Shown here: positions 50,127 through 57,816 of the stretch, piece after piece | Layout: the number at the start of each line of letters is the position of its first letter | How positions within the stretch are numbered: the stretch's first letter is position 1 | Assembly: GCF_900115095.1 (NCBI RefSeq) | Contig: NZ_FOVH01000004.1 | Span: forward strand, 352,127-416,126 | Length of the DNA: 64,000 bases | Reading direction: 5' to 3' | From: Actinomadura madurae | GTDB taxonomy: Bacteria; Actinomycetota; Actinomycetes; Streptosporangiales; Streptosporangiaceae | Position numbers and translations under genes: made by a program | The notes under the pieces: model-generated | The model's database searches: none | What the model saw: the letters and a program-made list of their open reading frames with translations, nothing else | Told to the model about the DNA's origin: nothing

Positions 50127-51505
50127 AGGGCACTTCCGCGAGCGGCCATGGCGGCGCGGACGGACTCGCCCTCTATGTCGCCGTAACGGGTGTTCTCGTC
50201 GAGGGACAGGACCGTGGCGACGGCGGCGGCATGGCCGTACTCGAAGCACTGGGCGGTGACGCGCGCGGAGGCGAGCGCCTCGTGTTCGGCGCTCAGGCAC
50301 CGGCCGGCGACGATGATGTTCTCGCCGGTCTCGGGGACGAGCGCCAGATACGGCACCTCGTAGTAGTCGTCGAGGAGCCAGTGAAGCTTGGGCCGGTCGC
50401 CGCTGTGGAGTTCGATGGGCCATGGCACCCGGCAGATGCCGTCTCGTCGTTTGCGGGCCGTGACCACGTCGCCGTTGCGGAGGGTCTCCCGGCCGACGAT
50501 GGTGCGCGTCTGCCGGATGCCGGCCTCGACCCCGGTGTCGACGACATGGCTGTTCTCGCAGCCGGGAACGTGGCGGGCGAGGAACCGCGCGTACGCGCGC
50601 ACCTGCCTGCGTCCCAGCACCTCGGCCTCGGTGAAGTCCTCGGGGTCGATGACATTGAGCATGCGGCCGTCGCGGGCGGTGAGGCGGGTGGCGTTGACCA
50701 TGAGCTCGCCGGGTCGCGTGGTCTGGAAGATCCAGATCTTCTGCCGCGGCAGGTCTTCGCCCTCCGAGCGCGCCCGCACGATCGCGTCGGTGACGTCGGG
50801 CGGGCAGATGGTGTCCGTGCCGTAGTAGGCGAGAAAGCGCCCCATGTCGACGTTGGCGATGCGGAAGAACATGGTGGGGTTCTGGATCCGGCCGCCATCA
50901 CCGAACCGGTGGCCATGACCGGCGCGTGCCACGACCGCCGCGTCTCCGGAGGCATCGATCGTCCGGGCCGCCCTCACGATCGCACGGCCCGCGTTGGACT
51001 CGATGACGGCGCCCCGGTGCACGTCCCCGTCCATGAGAACGCCGGTGACAGCGGTGTGCAGGAAGACGCGCACGCCGGCCTGTTCCAGCAACGAGTCCGC
51101 GGTCTCCCGCCAGACGAGCGGTTCGTGGGCGCAGGTCCAGGTCTTGCCGTACCTCTGCGGTTCGGTGAGACCGCCTCTGGCGGCCAACTCGGACCGGAAG
51201 CGCTCGGCGAAGCCGAACACCACCTGCTCGGGCCCGCCGCCGCGGTCACTGGCCAGGTAGAGTCCGCAGACCGTTCCGGACATTCCCGCCACGGCGGCAC
51301 CGCCGCAGAATCCGTACTTCTCGATCAGGACGACGCTGCGGCCGTTCTCGGCCGCGACGGTGGCCGCGGCCACCCCGGCGGCTCCGCCACCGACGACCAG
51401 CACGTCGACATCGGCGATGACCGGCAGGTCCAAATTCTGAGGGAAGACCGCATGCGGTTCCCATCCGCGCTGCAGGCGGTGATTTGCGGCTGACATTTCA
51501 GTCAC
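50123..51505 (-). CDS. FAD-dependent oxidoreductase (FAD_oxidored type)
   Basis: 460 residues. GTG 51505 overlaps the esterase stop by 4 bases; ATG 51496 is an alternative. Dinucleotide fold DVDVLVVGGGAAGVAAATVA, IEKYGFCGGAAVAGMSGTVC, DASGDAAVVARAGH and RCLSAEHEALASARVTAQCF near the C-terminus are hallmarks of the PF12831-type family found with sugar and cyclitol catabolism genes. No signal peptide. Likely oxidises a hydroxyl or reduces a double bond of the operon's substrate. Confidence 0.85.
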   Translation of the reverse strand: MTEMSAANHRLQRGWEPHAVFPQNLDLPVIADVDVLVVGGGAAGVAAATVAAENGRSVVLIEKYGFCGGAAVAGMSGTVCGLYLASDRGGGPEQVVFGFAERFRSELAARGGLTEPQRYGKTWTCAHEPLVWRETADSLLEQAGVRVFLHTAVTGVLMDGDVHRGAVIESNAGRAIVRAARTIDASGDAAVVARAGHGHRFGDGGRIQNPTMFFRIANVDMGRFLAYYGTDTICPPDVTDAIVRARSEGEDLPRQKIWIFQTTRPGELMVNATRLTARDGRMLNVIDPEDFTEAEVLGRRQVRAYARFLARHVPGCENSHVVDTGVEAGIRQTRTIVGRETLRNGDVVTARKRRDGICRVPWPIELHSGDRPKLHWLLDDYYEVPYLALVPETGENIIVAGRCLSAEHEALASARVTAQCFEYGHAAAVATVLSLDENTRYGDIEGESVRAAMAARGSAL

Positions 51506-53049
51506 GGTCCATTCCGCCGCCCTCCTGGAAAGGGGTGCGCCGAAGCCGGTGGGACGGGTCGGCTCCATGCCTGCCGTTCCAGGCCGCGGGGGTCGTCGAC
51601 CTGGGTCCACTCGTCGTCGATGCGCATCGTGGTCCGGCGCTCGATGTCGTACGGGTCCCAGCCGGGGGCGCCGGTCCCGGCGAACCGGATCCATGCCTCG
51701 TGCATGCGGGTGGCGAGCTTCGCGGGAGGGCTCTCGGGGCCGAGCAGGTTGCCGGCGCCCCGCAACCGGGGAAGCCGGGCGAGATCGAAGACGAAGGGGA
51801 GTTCCACGGCGTGGGTCGCGCCGAGATCTCCGTCCAAGGCTCGGGAGCGCCACGCGAACTCGTAGCGGAAGGTGGCGGACTCGGAGTGGGCCGCGTGCGC
51901 GTCGGCCAGGGCCCAGCTGCCCGCGCCGAACAGCGCGTCGCCCAGGATGGCGGACCGCAGCTCGCCGAAGGACGCCTCGGGCCGGGCCTTCCTGTACGTC
52001 TCGACGAGCCGCGCGGGACTCGGGTGCGAGCGCGCCGCCGTATCCTCGACGTCCCGGGCGGTCGAGGCGGCGTACTTGCCCACCGGGACCAGGTAGAGAT
52101 TCCCCTCCTCCGCGTTGGTCCCGATCAGCAGGTCGATGCCGGCGGCGAGGCCGGTGGCGACGAGCTCGGCGGGCTGCGTGTCGAGGACCAGGCTGAAGGG
52201 GCTGAGACCGGCCAGCGGATCGTGGTGCGACTCGGTCCGCAGGTCGATGCCCCCGAGCCGGGACGCGACCTCGACCAGCCGCTCGTCGGGGACGTCCGCG
52301 AAGGCGTCGGCGCGGGGCGCTGCGCCGAGGGCCTCGGACGCGGCCTCGGTGACGCGGGCGGCCTGCTCGGTCGTGAACGCGCCCAGGCCACTGCCGCTCT
52401 GGATGATCGCCCGGCGGAAGAGGCCCGCCGCTTCGGGGGCGGCGAGGACGCCGCCGACGATGGTCGCCCCGGCCGACTGGCCGAAGAGGGTGACCTTGCC
52501 GGGATCACCGCCGAACGCGGCGATGTTCTCCCGGACCCAGCGCAGTGCGGCGACGACGTCCAGCAGGCCGCGGTTGGCGGGCGCTCCGGGGAGGTCGAGG
52601 AAACCGGCGATGCCGAGCCGGTAGTTGAGGGTGACGAGGACCACGCCGTCACGGGCGAAGGCGGAGCCCTCGTACAGCGCGGACCGGGTCGATCCGGCGA
52701 CGAACCCGCCGCCGTGGACGAACACCATGACGGGCAGGTCGCCGTTCGCGGCGGCGGGCGTCCAGACGTTGACGGTGAGGTAGTCCTCCCCGCGGCTCCA
52801 ACCAGTGCCGAAATAGGGGGACATGTCCACGCTGCCGAGCGTGCGCTCGGACTGCGGCGCGTTGGGCCCCCACGCGGTGGCGTCCCGAACGTCGTCCCAG
52901 GGCTCGTGCGGCCGCGGCGCGGCGAACCGGCCGGCACCGCGGGGCGGGGCGGCGTAGGGGATGTTCAGGAAAGCCGCGATGCCGTCCTGGCTCCGGCCGC
53001 GGACGGGCCCCTGCGCGGTCTTGATGACGGGGTTGCGGTCGTGGTTCAC
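51502..53049 (-). CDS. Type B carboxylesterase
   Basis: 515 residues from GTG 53049, overlapping the metallo-hydrolase stop (GTGA). Typical carboxylesterase order: GPVRGRSQDGIAAFLNIPYA, GEDYLTVNVWTP, VMVFVHGGGFVAGS (oxyanion), NYRLGIAGFLDLPG, GDPGKVTLFGQSAGATIVGG (nucleophile Ser), GTNAEEGN (Glu) and LGATHAVELPFVFD (His). No signal peptide, so it acts in the cytosol. Probably frees an acid or alcohol for the FAD oxidoreductase and dehydratase downstream. Confidence 0.9.
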   Translation of the reverse strand: MNHDRNPVIKTAQGPVRGRSQDGIAAFLNIPYAAPPRGAGRFAAPRPHEPWDDVRDATAWGPNAPQSERTLGSVDMSPYFGTGWSRGEDYLTVNVWTPAAANGDLPVMVFVHGGGFVAGSTRSALYEGSAFARDGVVLVTLNYRLGIAGFLDLPGAPANRGLLDVVAALRWVRENIAAFGGDPGKVTLFGQSAGATIVGGVLAAPEAAGLFRRAIIQSGSGLGAFTTEQAARVTEAASEALGAAPRADAFADVPDERLVEVASRLGGIDLRTESHHDPLAGLSPFSLVLDTQPAELVATGLAAGIDLLIGTNAEEGNLYLVPVGKYAASTARDVEDTAARSHPSPARLVETYRKARPEASFGELRSAILGDALFGAGSWALADAHAAHSESATFRYEFAWRSRALDGDLGATHAVELPFVFDLARLPRLRGAGNLLGPESPPAKLATRMHEAWIRFAGTGAPGWDPYDIERRTTMRIDDEWTQVDDPRGLERQAWSRPVPPASAHPFPGGRRNGP

Positions 53050-53975
53050 GCCGATGCCTTCCCGCGGTCCTCGTCATAGGGCGTGAACGGGGCCCAGCCC
53101 TTGATGGCGAACCTGCTTCCGTCACGCGTGACCTCGGCGGCGCCGTGGCCGCCCAGGTGCGCGGGAACCACGAGCGCGTTATTGTCGGCCGCCCAGCCCA
53201 GGATCTTGCGGCGGGTGGCGCGGGCGCCCGCGGCGTCCTCGCAGAAGCAGCTGTTGGTGCCCGGCTCCAGGATCTGTACCGGGCTGTGCAGCATGTCGCC
53301 GACGAACACCGCGCGGTCCGCCCCGGAGGCGAGCGTCAGGACGGAGGAGCCGGGAGTGTGCCCGGGCGCCGCGTCCAGGCGCAGGTTGGCGTCGATCCGG
53401 TGGCTGCCCTCCCACAGCAACGTCAGGCCCGCCTCGTGCACCGGGGCCACGCTGTCCTCGAAGACGTTCTGGTTGCCGCGGCCGAACACCGTCTCGTGGC
53501 CGTTCTCTGGATTCCAGAAGTCGAAGTCGGCCTTCGGCATCAGGTAGGTGGCGTTGGGGAAGGTGGGGGCCCAGCGCCGTTCGTCCAGGTACGTGTTCCA
53601 GCCGACGTGGTCGATGTGGAGGTGGGTGTTGACCACGATGTCCACGTCCTCGGGCTCGACGCCGGCGCGCGCCAGATTGGCCAGGAAGTCGGTTTTCCGA
53701 TGGCCCCAGACCGGCGCGTACGGCCGCTCCTTATGGTTGCCCACGCCCGTGTCGACAAGAATGGTCTTCCCCTCGCTGCGCAGCAGCCAGGTCTGGATCG
53801 CGGAGTTGATGATATTCGTCTCGGAATCCAGGAAATGCGGGACCAGCCAGGGAGCACCGTCTTCCCAGACCTCCTTCGAACCTTCTGGAAAGAAGGTGTC
53901 AGGCGTCATTTCGACGGAACCGTAGTACTCCCAGATCCGGGTGATGGTGACGTCGCCCAACTCGATTTGTTCCAT
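53046..53975 (-). CDS. Metallo-beta-lactamase-fold hydrolase (lactonase-like)
   Basis: 309 residues; ATG 53975 behind AAGGA. Metal motifs VVNTHLHIDHVGWNTYL (HxHxDH), LDAAPGHTPGSSVLTL, FVGDMLHSPVQIL and LVVPAHLGGHG. The pattern (IDHVGWNT, APGHTPG, GDMLH) is that of the AHL-lactonase/methyl-parathion-hydrolase-like group. First gene of the leftward operon MBL-esterase-FAD oxidoreductase-dehydratase; probably opens a lactone or ester. Confidence 0.87.
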   Translation of the reverse strand: MEQIELGDVTITRIWEYYGSVEMTPDTFFPEGSKEVWEDGAPWLVPHFLDSETNIINSAIQTWLLRSEGKTILVDTGVGNHKERPYAPVWGHRKTDFLANLARAGVEPEDVDIVVNTHLHIDHVGWNTYLDERRWAPTFPNATYLMPKADFDFWNPENGHETVFGRGNQNVFEDSVAPVHEAGLTLLWEGSHRIDANLRLDAAPGHTPGSSVLTLASGADRAVFVGDMLHSPVQILEPGTNSCFCEDAAGARATRRKILGWAADNNALVVPAHLGGHGAAEVTRDGSRFAIKGWAPFTPYDEDRGKASA

Positions 53976-54063
53976 AACGCGTCCTTGGAGTCTCGGCGGC
54001 TTTCCAGGAAGCGTAAGAGTGGCCCCCACACCCCCGGTATCCGTAACCTGACTGCACCTGCCC

Positions 54064-54091
54064 ACCTCGCCGGCGCCAGCGCCGGCGAGGT
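54064..54091. repeat. Perfect 13-bp inverted repeat in the divergent region
   Basis: ACCTCGCCGGCGC, two bases, GCGCCGGCGAGGT. It lies between the metallo-hydrolase (start 53975, leftward) and the first STAND gene (start 54165, rightward). Could be a dyad operator, a cruciform, or a roadblock hairpin separating the two transcription units. Confidence 0.7.
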
Positions 54092-54164
54092 ACGCGCCAG
54101 TCACGGGAGTGGGGACAGGGCGGGCATACTTGGCGCAACCGCTGAGACGCCGAGGGGGCCTGCG

Positions 54165-57100
54165 GTGAGTGATGTCCTGTCGCGAGTACCGGTGTACGCC
54201 AGGGATGCGCTGCGGGCATGGCTGACGAACGGGGCCCGGCTGGAACTCGGAGACTGGGAGGACGAGGGCCTGTCCGGGGCCACGGTCCTGTCCGTCCTTG
54301 GGAAGCGCCCCGGTCACGGCCCCAGACACATGATCATGAAGGTGCTGCCGCCCCGGGACCGGGCCGACCGGGAGCCGGAGCGGCACGCCTGGGCAGAGCG
54401 TTGCTCGCCTCCCGAATTCGTGCGGCGGCATCTGGTCTCGATCCCGGCGGGATTCGCGCCCATCCCGCTGCCGGGCAATGGCTGGATCATGTTCCAGGAG
54501 ATCGCCGGGGGTAGCCTCCGGGAGTACCGGAGCCTGGCCAAGGTCCTGAACTCGGATCCCGCCGACCTCGAACGGGTGAACGCCACCTGCGCCAGGGTCG
54601 TCGAGCTGGCCCTGGACGGCTGGAATCCCGCGCCCGATGTCGAGTTCAACCTGTACACGCCCAATGCCTTTCTCAAGAAACTGCTGGGTCATCGGCTCGA
54701 TACCGGCGGCCCCCTGCGCGCCTGGGCGCGCGAGGAGGGCTTCGCCGCCCAGATCGAGTTCCCAGGCGACGGACGCCTCACCAACCCCATCGCGTTCGCC
54801 CAGGATCCGCGGCTCGGCGGCGCCCGGCGGCTTCCTGTCCTGGAGGGCCGCTGTCACAAGGACCTGCACCCGGGCAACGTGGTGCTGTCGAGCGTTCCCG
54901 GTCTCGACCCCTCGACCTGCCGGTTCATCGACCTGTCCCGCTTCGAGGAGCACGGGCCGCTGGCGGCCGAGCCGGCCTACTTTCTGCTGGCGCTGGTCGC
55001 ACACGTCCTGGAATCCCTGGACGCCCGGCAGCGGCGGGCACTGGCCCATCTCATCGCCGACCCCGCCTCGGACCTGCGCCCCCACGTGCCCGCCCCGCTC
55101 GCCACAGTCGCGCTGACCATCTGGGAGTGCGGCCGGGCCTGGGCGGAGAGATTCCACTTCAGGGACCACTGGCTGGCGCAGTGGAGGCTGTCGCTGACCG
55201 GTTGCGGCTTGATCTTCGGGAGCAGGCGGCGGTCCCACCGCCAGTGGTATCTCCACCTCGCCGCACTGGCCGCGGACTTGTACACCCGAGCCGAGCGCGG
55301 AGAAGGCAGCACCACCCGGCCCGCCGTCCCGCGGTCCTCGCTCCGCCTGCCCAGGCGCCTCGGGTACGCCCGTCCCCGTGACGAGCAATTGGGCGAACTG
55401 AAGCGGCTCTTGCGGGAGGCTCGGGGGCATCCCGTGATCGTCCATGGTGAACCCGGAGCCGGGAAGAGCCACCTCATCGTCCAGCATGCCCACAACCACC
55501 GCGGCCGTTACCAGACCCGGGTCGCGTGGCTTCGCGCGTCCCCTGTACAGCGGTTGCCGTCCTTGCTCGCCGAACTGGCCGAGACGGTGAAGATCCCCGC
55601 GCGACCGGACATCCTCGATTCCCTCACCCCGCTCTACGAAGCGCTGCGCCGGGAGGGACGGTGGCTACTGGTGTTCGACGATGCCGGCAGCCCTGCCGGC
55701 ATAGAACCTTTCCTCCCCGATGACGGACCGCACCCCGGCCTGGACCTGATCATCACGTCGCGTTCACCCGAGGGCGCGGGCATCAGCGACCGGTCCCTCG
55801 AACTCCCCCGATTCCGGCGGGACGAGTCGGTGACCCTGTTGCGGGATCGCGTGCCGAGCCTGTCCGAGGAGGAGGCGCACGAACTCGCCGCCGCGCTGGA
55901 CGACCTGCCGTTGGCCGTCGACCAGGCGGCCGACGCGTTGAACGGAGGGTCGATCCAGCCCGGCGATTACCTTGAGCTGCTTCGTTCCAAGACCATCCGG
56001 GTTCTCGGCTTCGGGAGGGCCCCGTCCTATCGGGACTCCCTGTCCGGGGTATGGTCCGCCGCGCTCCAGTCGCTCTCCGGACGGAACGCGGACGCCGAGG
56101 ACCTGCTGACGGCCTGCTCCGTGTTCGGTCCGGCGCCCATTCCGGTCAAGGTGCTGTGGGCGCTTCTCAACAACCGGCACGCCCGCCCTGCCGAGGAGCA
56201 CTCCTGGGACCGTCTCCGGTTGGCCGCGGCCACCCGTGCCGCCAAAGAAGCGGGATTGATTCGCGCCGAACGCGACATGCTGGAGATGAGAACGCTCCTC
56301 CAAGCGTTCATACGCGATCGCGACGGCACGACTGCCGCGGACCTGAGCACGCGAGCCCGGCTCGAACTCGCGCTCGCCCACCCTGGAGCCCCGACCTCGC
56401 CCGAGAACTGGGGCTCTTACGCCCAATTGCTCCCGCATGCGCTGCACCTGGACCTCGCGGGTGACGACCGTGCCCCCTGCCGACTGCTCCTCCTTGATAT
56501 CGCGCACTACCTCACCGCCCAGGGTGACGCACGCACCGCTCGCGCGATCGCCGCGGACGCATACCGGCGCTGGTGTCGGGAACCCGGCGCCACGCTCGAC
56601 TCGGAGCCGATCCTGCTGGCCCAGGAGCGTCTCGCCCAGGCCCATTTCCAACTCGGCGAGCATCGGGAAGCGGTCGGATTAGACGAGCGCGTCCTGGAGA
56701 TCAGGCGTGCCCGCATGCCTGATCACCCCGACACCCTGAGCGCCGCACACAATGTCGCCGTCGACCTGTCCGCTCTGGCCGCGCGTAAAGAGGACGGTTG
56801 GCAGGCCGTCGCCGAGCGCGCCCGCCGGCTGCACGAGGACACCATCCGGCGAAGGCGCGAGGTGCTCGGCCCCGACCACCCGGACACGCTGGCGTCCGTG
56901 GTCAATCTGTCCTATGACCTGTACATCGCGGGGGATTACGGGCAGGCGCGGCACCAGAGCGGCGAGGCACTGGAGGCATTGCGCCGGACGGTCGGCGCCG
57001 ACGAGCCGCAGACTCTGCGCTGCGCCCACCGGCACGTGCTCGACCTGCGTGCGTGCGGGGAGACGGAAGCGGCGCGGTTGCTTAACGCCGACACCTACGA

Positions 57101-57548
57101 ACGTCGCCGGCGAGTGCTCGGGCCGCGGCATCCCGACACCCTCAAGTCAGAGGTCGGCCTCGCGGCGGACCTCAAGATCGCGGGAGACCTGCCGGGCGCG
57201 GTCGGGCACCGCGAGAACGCGCTCGCCGGTCTGCGCGACACGCTCGGACATGACCACCGGCTCACCTTGCAGGTCGCTGACGATCTCGCCTATGACCTGT
57301 ACGGACTCGATGAGGTGGAACGGGCACGGCAACTGGCCGCAGACACCTACGAGCGCCGCATGGCCGCCTCGGGCGATGCCGACCTCGATACCTTGCGGTC
57401 GGCGAACCTCCTCCTGAAATGCCTCCAGGACACGGGGGACGAGGACGATGTCCGGATCGAAAAGCTGCGGTGGCAACTCGAAACCTACCGGGATCAGTCA
57501 GGACGACGGCGGGCCGAAAGCCTCGGCATCACCTTCGGTGACCACTAG
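54165..57548 (+). CDS. STAND NTPase: phosphotransferase/kinase-like domain + NB-ARC + TPR repeats
   Basis: 1127 residues from GTG 54165 (GAGGGG seven bases upstream); the longer open frame has no support. Residues 1-400: an aminoglycoside-phosphotransferase/kinase-like domain with catalytic loop CHKDLHPGNVVL (His231, Asp233, Asn238) and a later FIDLSRF (Asp256) in place of the metal-binding Asp motif. Then NB-ARC: Walker A VHGEPGAGKSH (Lys434), Walker B WLLVFDDAGS (Asp505, Asp506), sensor LDLIITSRSPEG and DLPLAVDQAADAL. C-terminal TPR repeats with HPDTLxAxxNxAxDL-type units (e.g. HPDTLSAAHNVAVDL, HPDTLASVVNLSYDLYIAGD, HPDTLKSEVGLAADLKIAGD). Predicted ATP-driven switch that senses a signal through the repeats and activates the N-terminal domain; signal and target unknown. 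Confidence 0.85.
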   Translation: MSDVLSRVPVYARDALRAWLTNGARLELGDWEDEGLSGATVLSVLGKRPGHGPRHMIMKVLPPRDRADREPERHAWAERCSPPEFVRRHLVSIPAGFAPIPLPGNGWIMFQEIAGGSLREYRSLAKVLNSDPADLERVNATCARVVELALDGWNPAPDVEFNLYTPNAFLKKLLGHRLDTGGPLRAWAREEGFAAQIEFPGDGRLTNPIAFAQDPRLGGARRLPVLEGRCHKDLHPGNVVLSSVPGLDPSTCRFIDLSRFEEHGPLAAEPAYFLLALVAHVLESLDARQRRALAHLIADPASDLRPHVPAPLATVALTIWECGRAWAERFHFRDHWLAQWRLSLTGCGLIFGSRRRSHRQWYLHLAALAADLYTRAERGEGSTTRPAVPRSSLRLPRRLGYARPRDEQLGELKRLLREARGHPVIVHGEPGAGKSHLIVQHAHNHRGRYQTRVAWLRASPVQRLPSLLAELAETVKIPARPDILDSLTPLYEALRREGRWLLVFDDAGSPAGIEPFLPDDGPHPGLDLIITSRSPEGAGISDRSLELPRFRRDESVTLLRDRVPSLSEEEAHELAAALDDLPLAVDQAADALNGGSIQPGDYLELLRSKTIRVLGFGRAPSYRDSLSGVWSAALQSLSGRNADAEDLLTACSVFGPAPIPVKVLWALLNNRHARPAEEHSWDRLRLAAATRAAKEAGLIRAERDMLEMRTLLQAFIRDRDGTTAADLSTRARLELALAHPGAPTSPENWGSYAQLLPHALHLDLAGDDRAPCRLLLLDIAHYLTAQGDARTARAIAADAYRRWCREPGATLDSEPILLAQERLAQAHFQLGEHREAVGLDERVLEIRRARMPDHPDTLSAAHNVAVDLSALAARKEDGWQAVAERARRLHEDTIRRRREVLGPDHPDTLASVVNLSYDLYIAGDYGQARHQSGEALEALRRTVGADEPQTLRCAHRHVLDLRACGETEAARLLNADTYERRRRVLGPRHPDTLKSEVGLAADLKIAGDLPGAVGHRENALAGLRDTLGHDHRLTLQVADDLAYDLYGLDEVERARQLAADTYERRMAASGDADLDTLRSANLLLKCLQDTGDEDDVRIEKLRWQLETYRDQSGRRRAESLGITFGDH

Positions 57549-57715
57549 CGGTCGTCGTCATCGTTCCGGTTCGGGGTGTCGAGATCGGGTGGAAGGTCAG
57601 GGGGGAGGGAGACCCACCGCCGACCGTCGTACACCTCGGGCATTCCCGAAGGGCCGAACCGCGTATCACCTGCCTTCGGCTCCCGGGTCTCCTCGTCATC
57701 GACCTTCTCCGCCAT
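57545..57715 (-). CDS. Small acidic protein inside the STAND island
   Basis: 56 residues from ATG 57715 (GAGG seven bases upstream), convergent with the first STAND gene (4-base tail overlap) and divergent from the second. Sequence MAEKVDDEETREPKAGDTRF, then GPSGMPEVYDGRRWVSLPPD, then a proline-rich, Asp-rich tail. The MPEVYDGRRWV core looks like a conserved aromatic patch within a disordered protein. No family recognised; possibly an accessory or antitoxin-like partner of the STAND proteins. Confidence 0.5.
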   Translation of the reverse strand: MAEKVDDEETREPKAGDTRFGPSGMPEVYDGRRWVSLPPDLPPDLDTPNRNDDDDR

Positions 57716-57804
57716 GCCCGAACCTCGCCATGTGTCTCGCACGCACCACCGTGAACCCGATGGTGCTTCGCAAGAGTAGGCGAAAGGGGCGGTGTCGCGG
57801 CCCG

Positions 57805-57810
57805 TAGCAT
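57805..57810 (+). promoter_or_regulatory. -10 element suggesting leaderless transcription of the CHAT-STAND gene
   Basis: TAGCAT (TANNNT form) six bases ahead of the ATG at 57817, with no ribosome site between. Actinomycete leaderless genes typically show TANNNT about 7 bases before the start. No convincing -35 was seen. Confidence 0.4.
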
Positions 57811-57816
57811 GGATTC

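Noticed and set aside
53145..54164. Long N-terminal extension of the first STAND frame
   Set aside because: It is antisense to the metallo-hydrolase gene; GTG 54165 with GAGGGG starts the recognisable protein.
53976..55499. Upstream extension of the metallo-hydrolase frame
   Set aside because: Antisense to the STAND gene; ATG 53975 with AAGGA begins the real domain.
57545..57715. An FxSxx-type RiPP precursor next to the TPR-containing STAND gene
   Set aside because: The small protein ends in Asp/Arg residues without the FxSxx C-terminus and no radical SAM gene is nearby.
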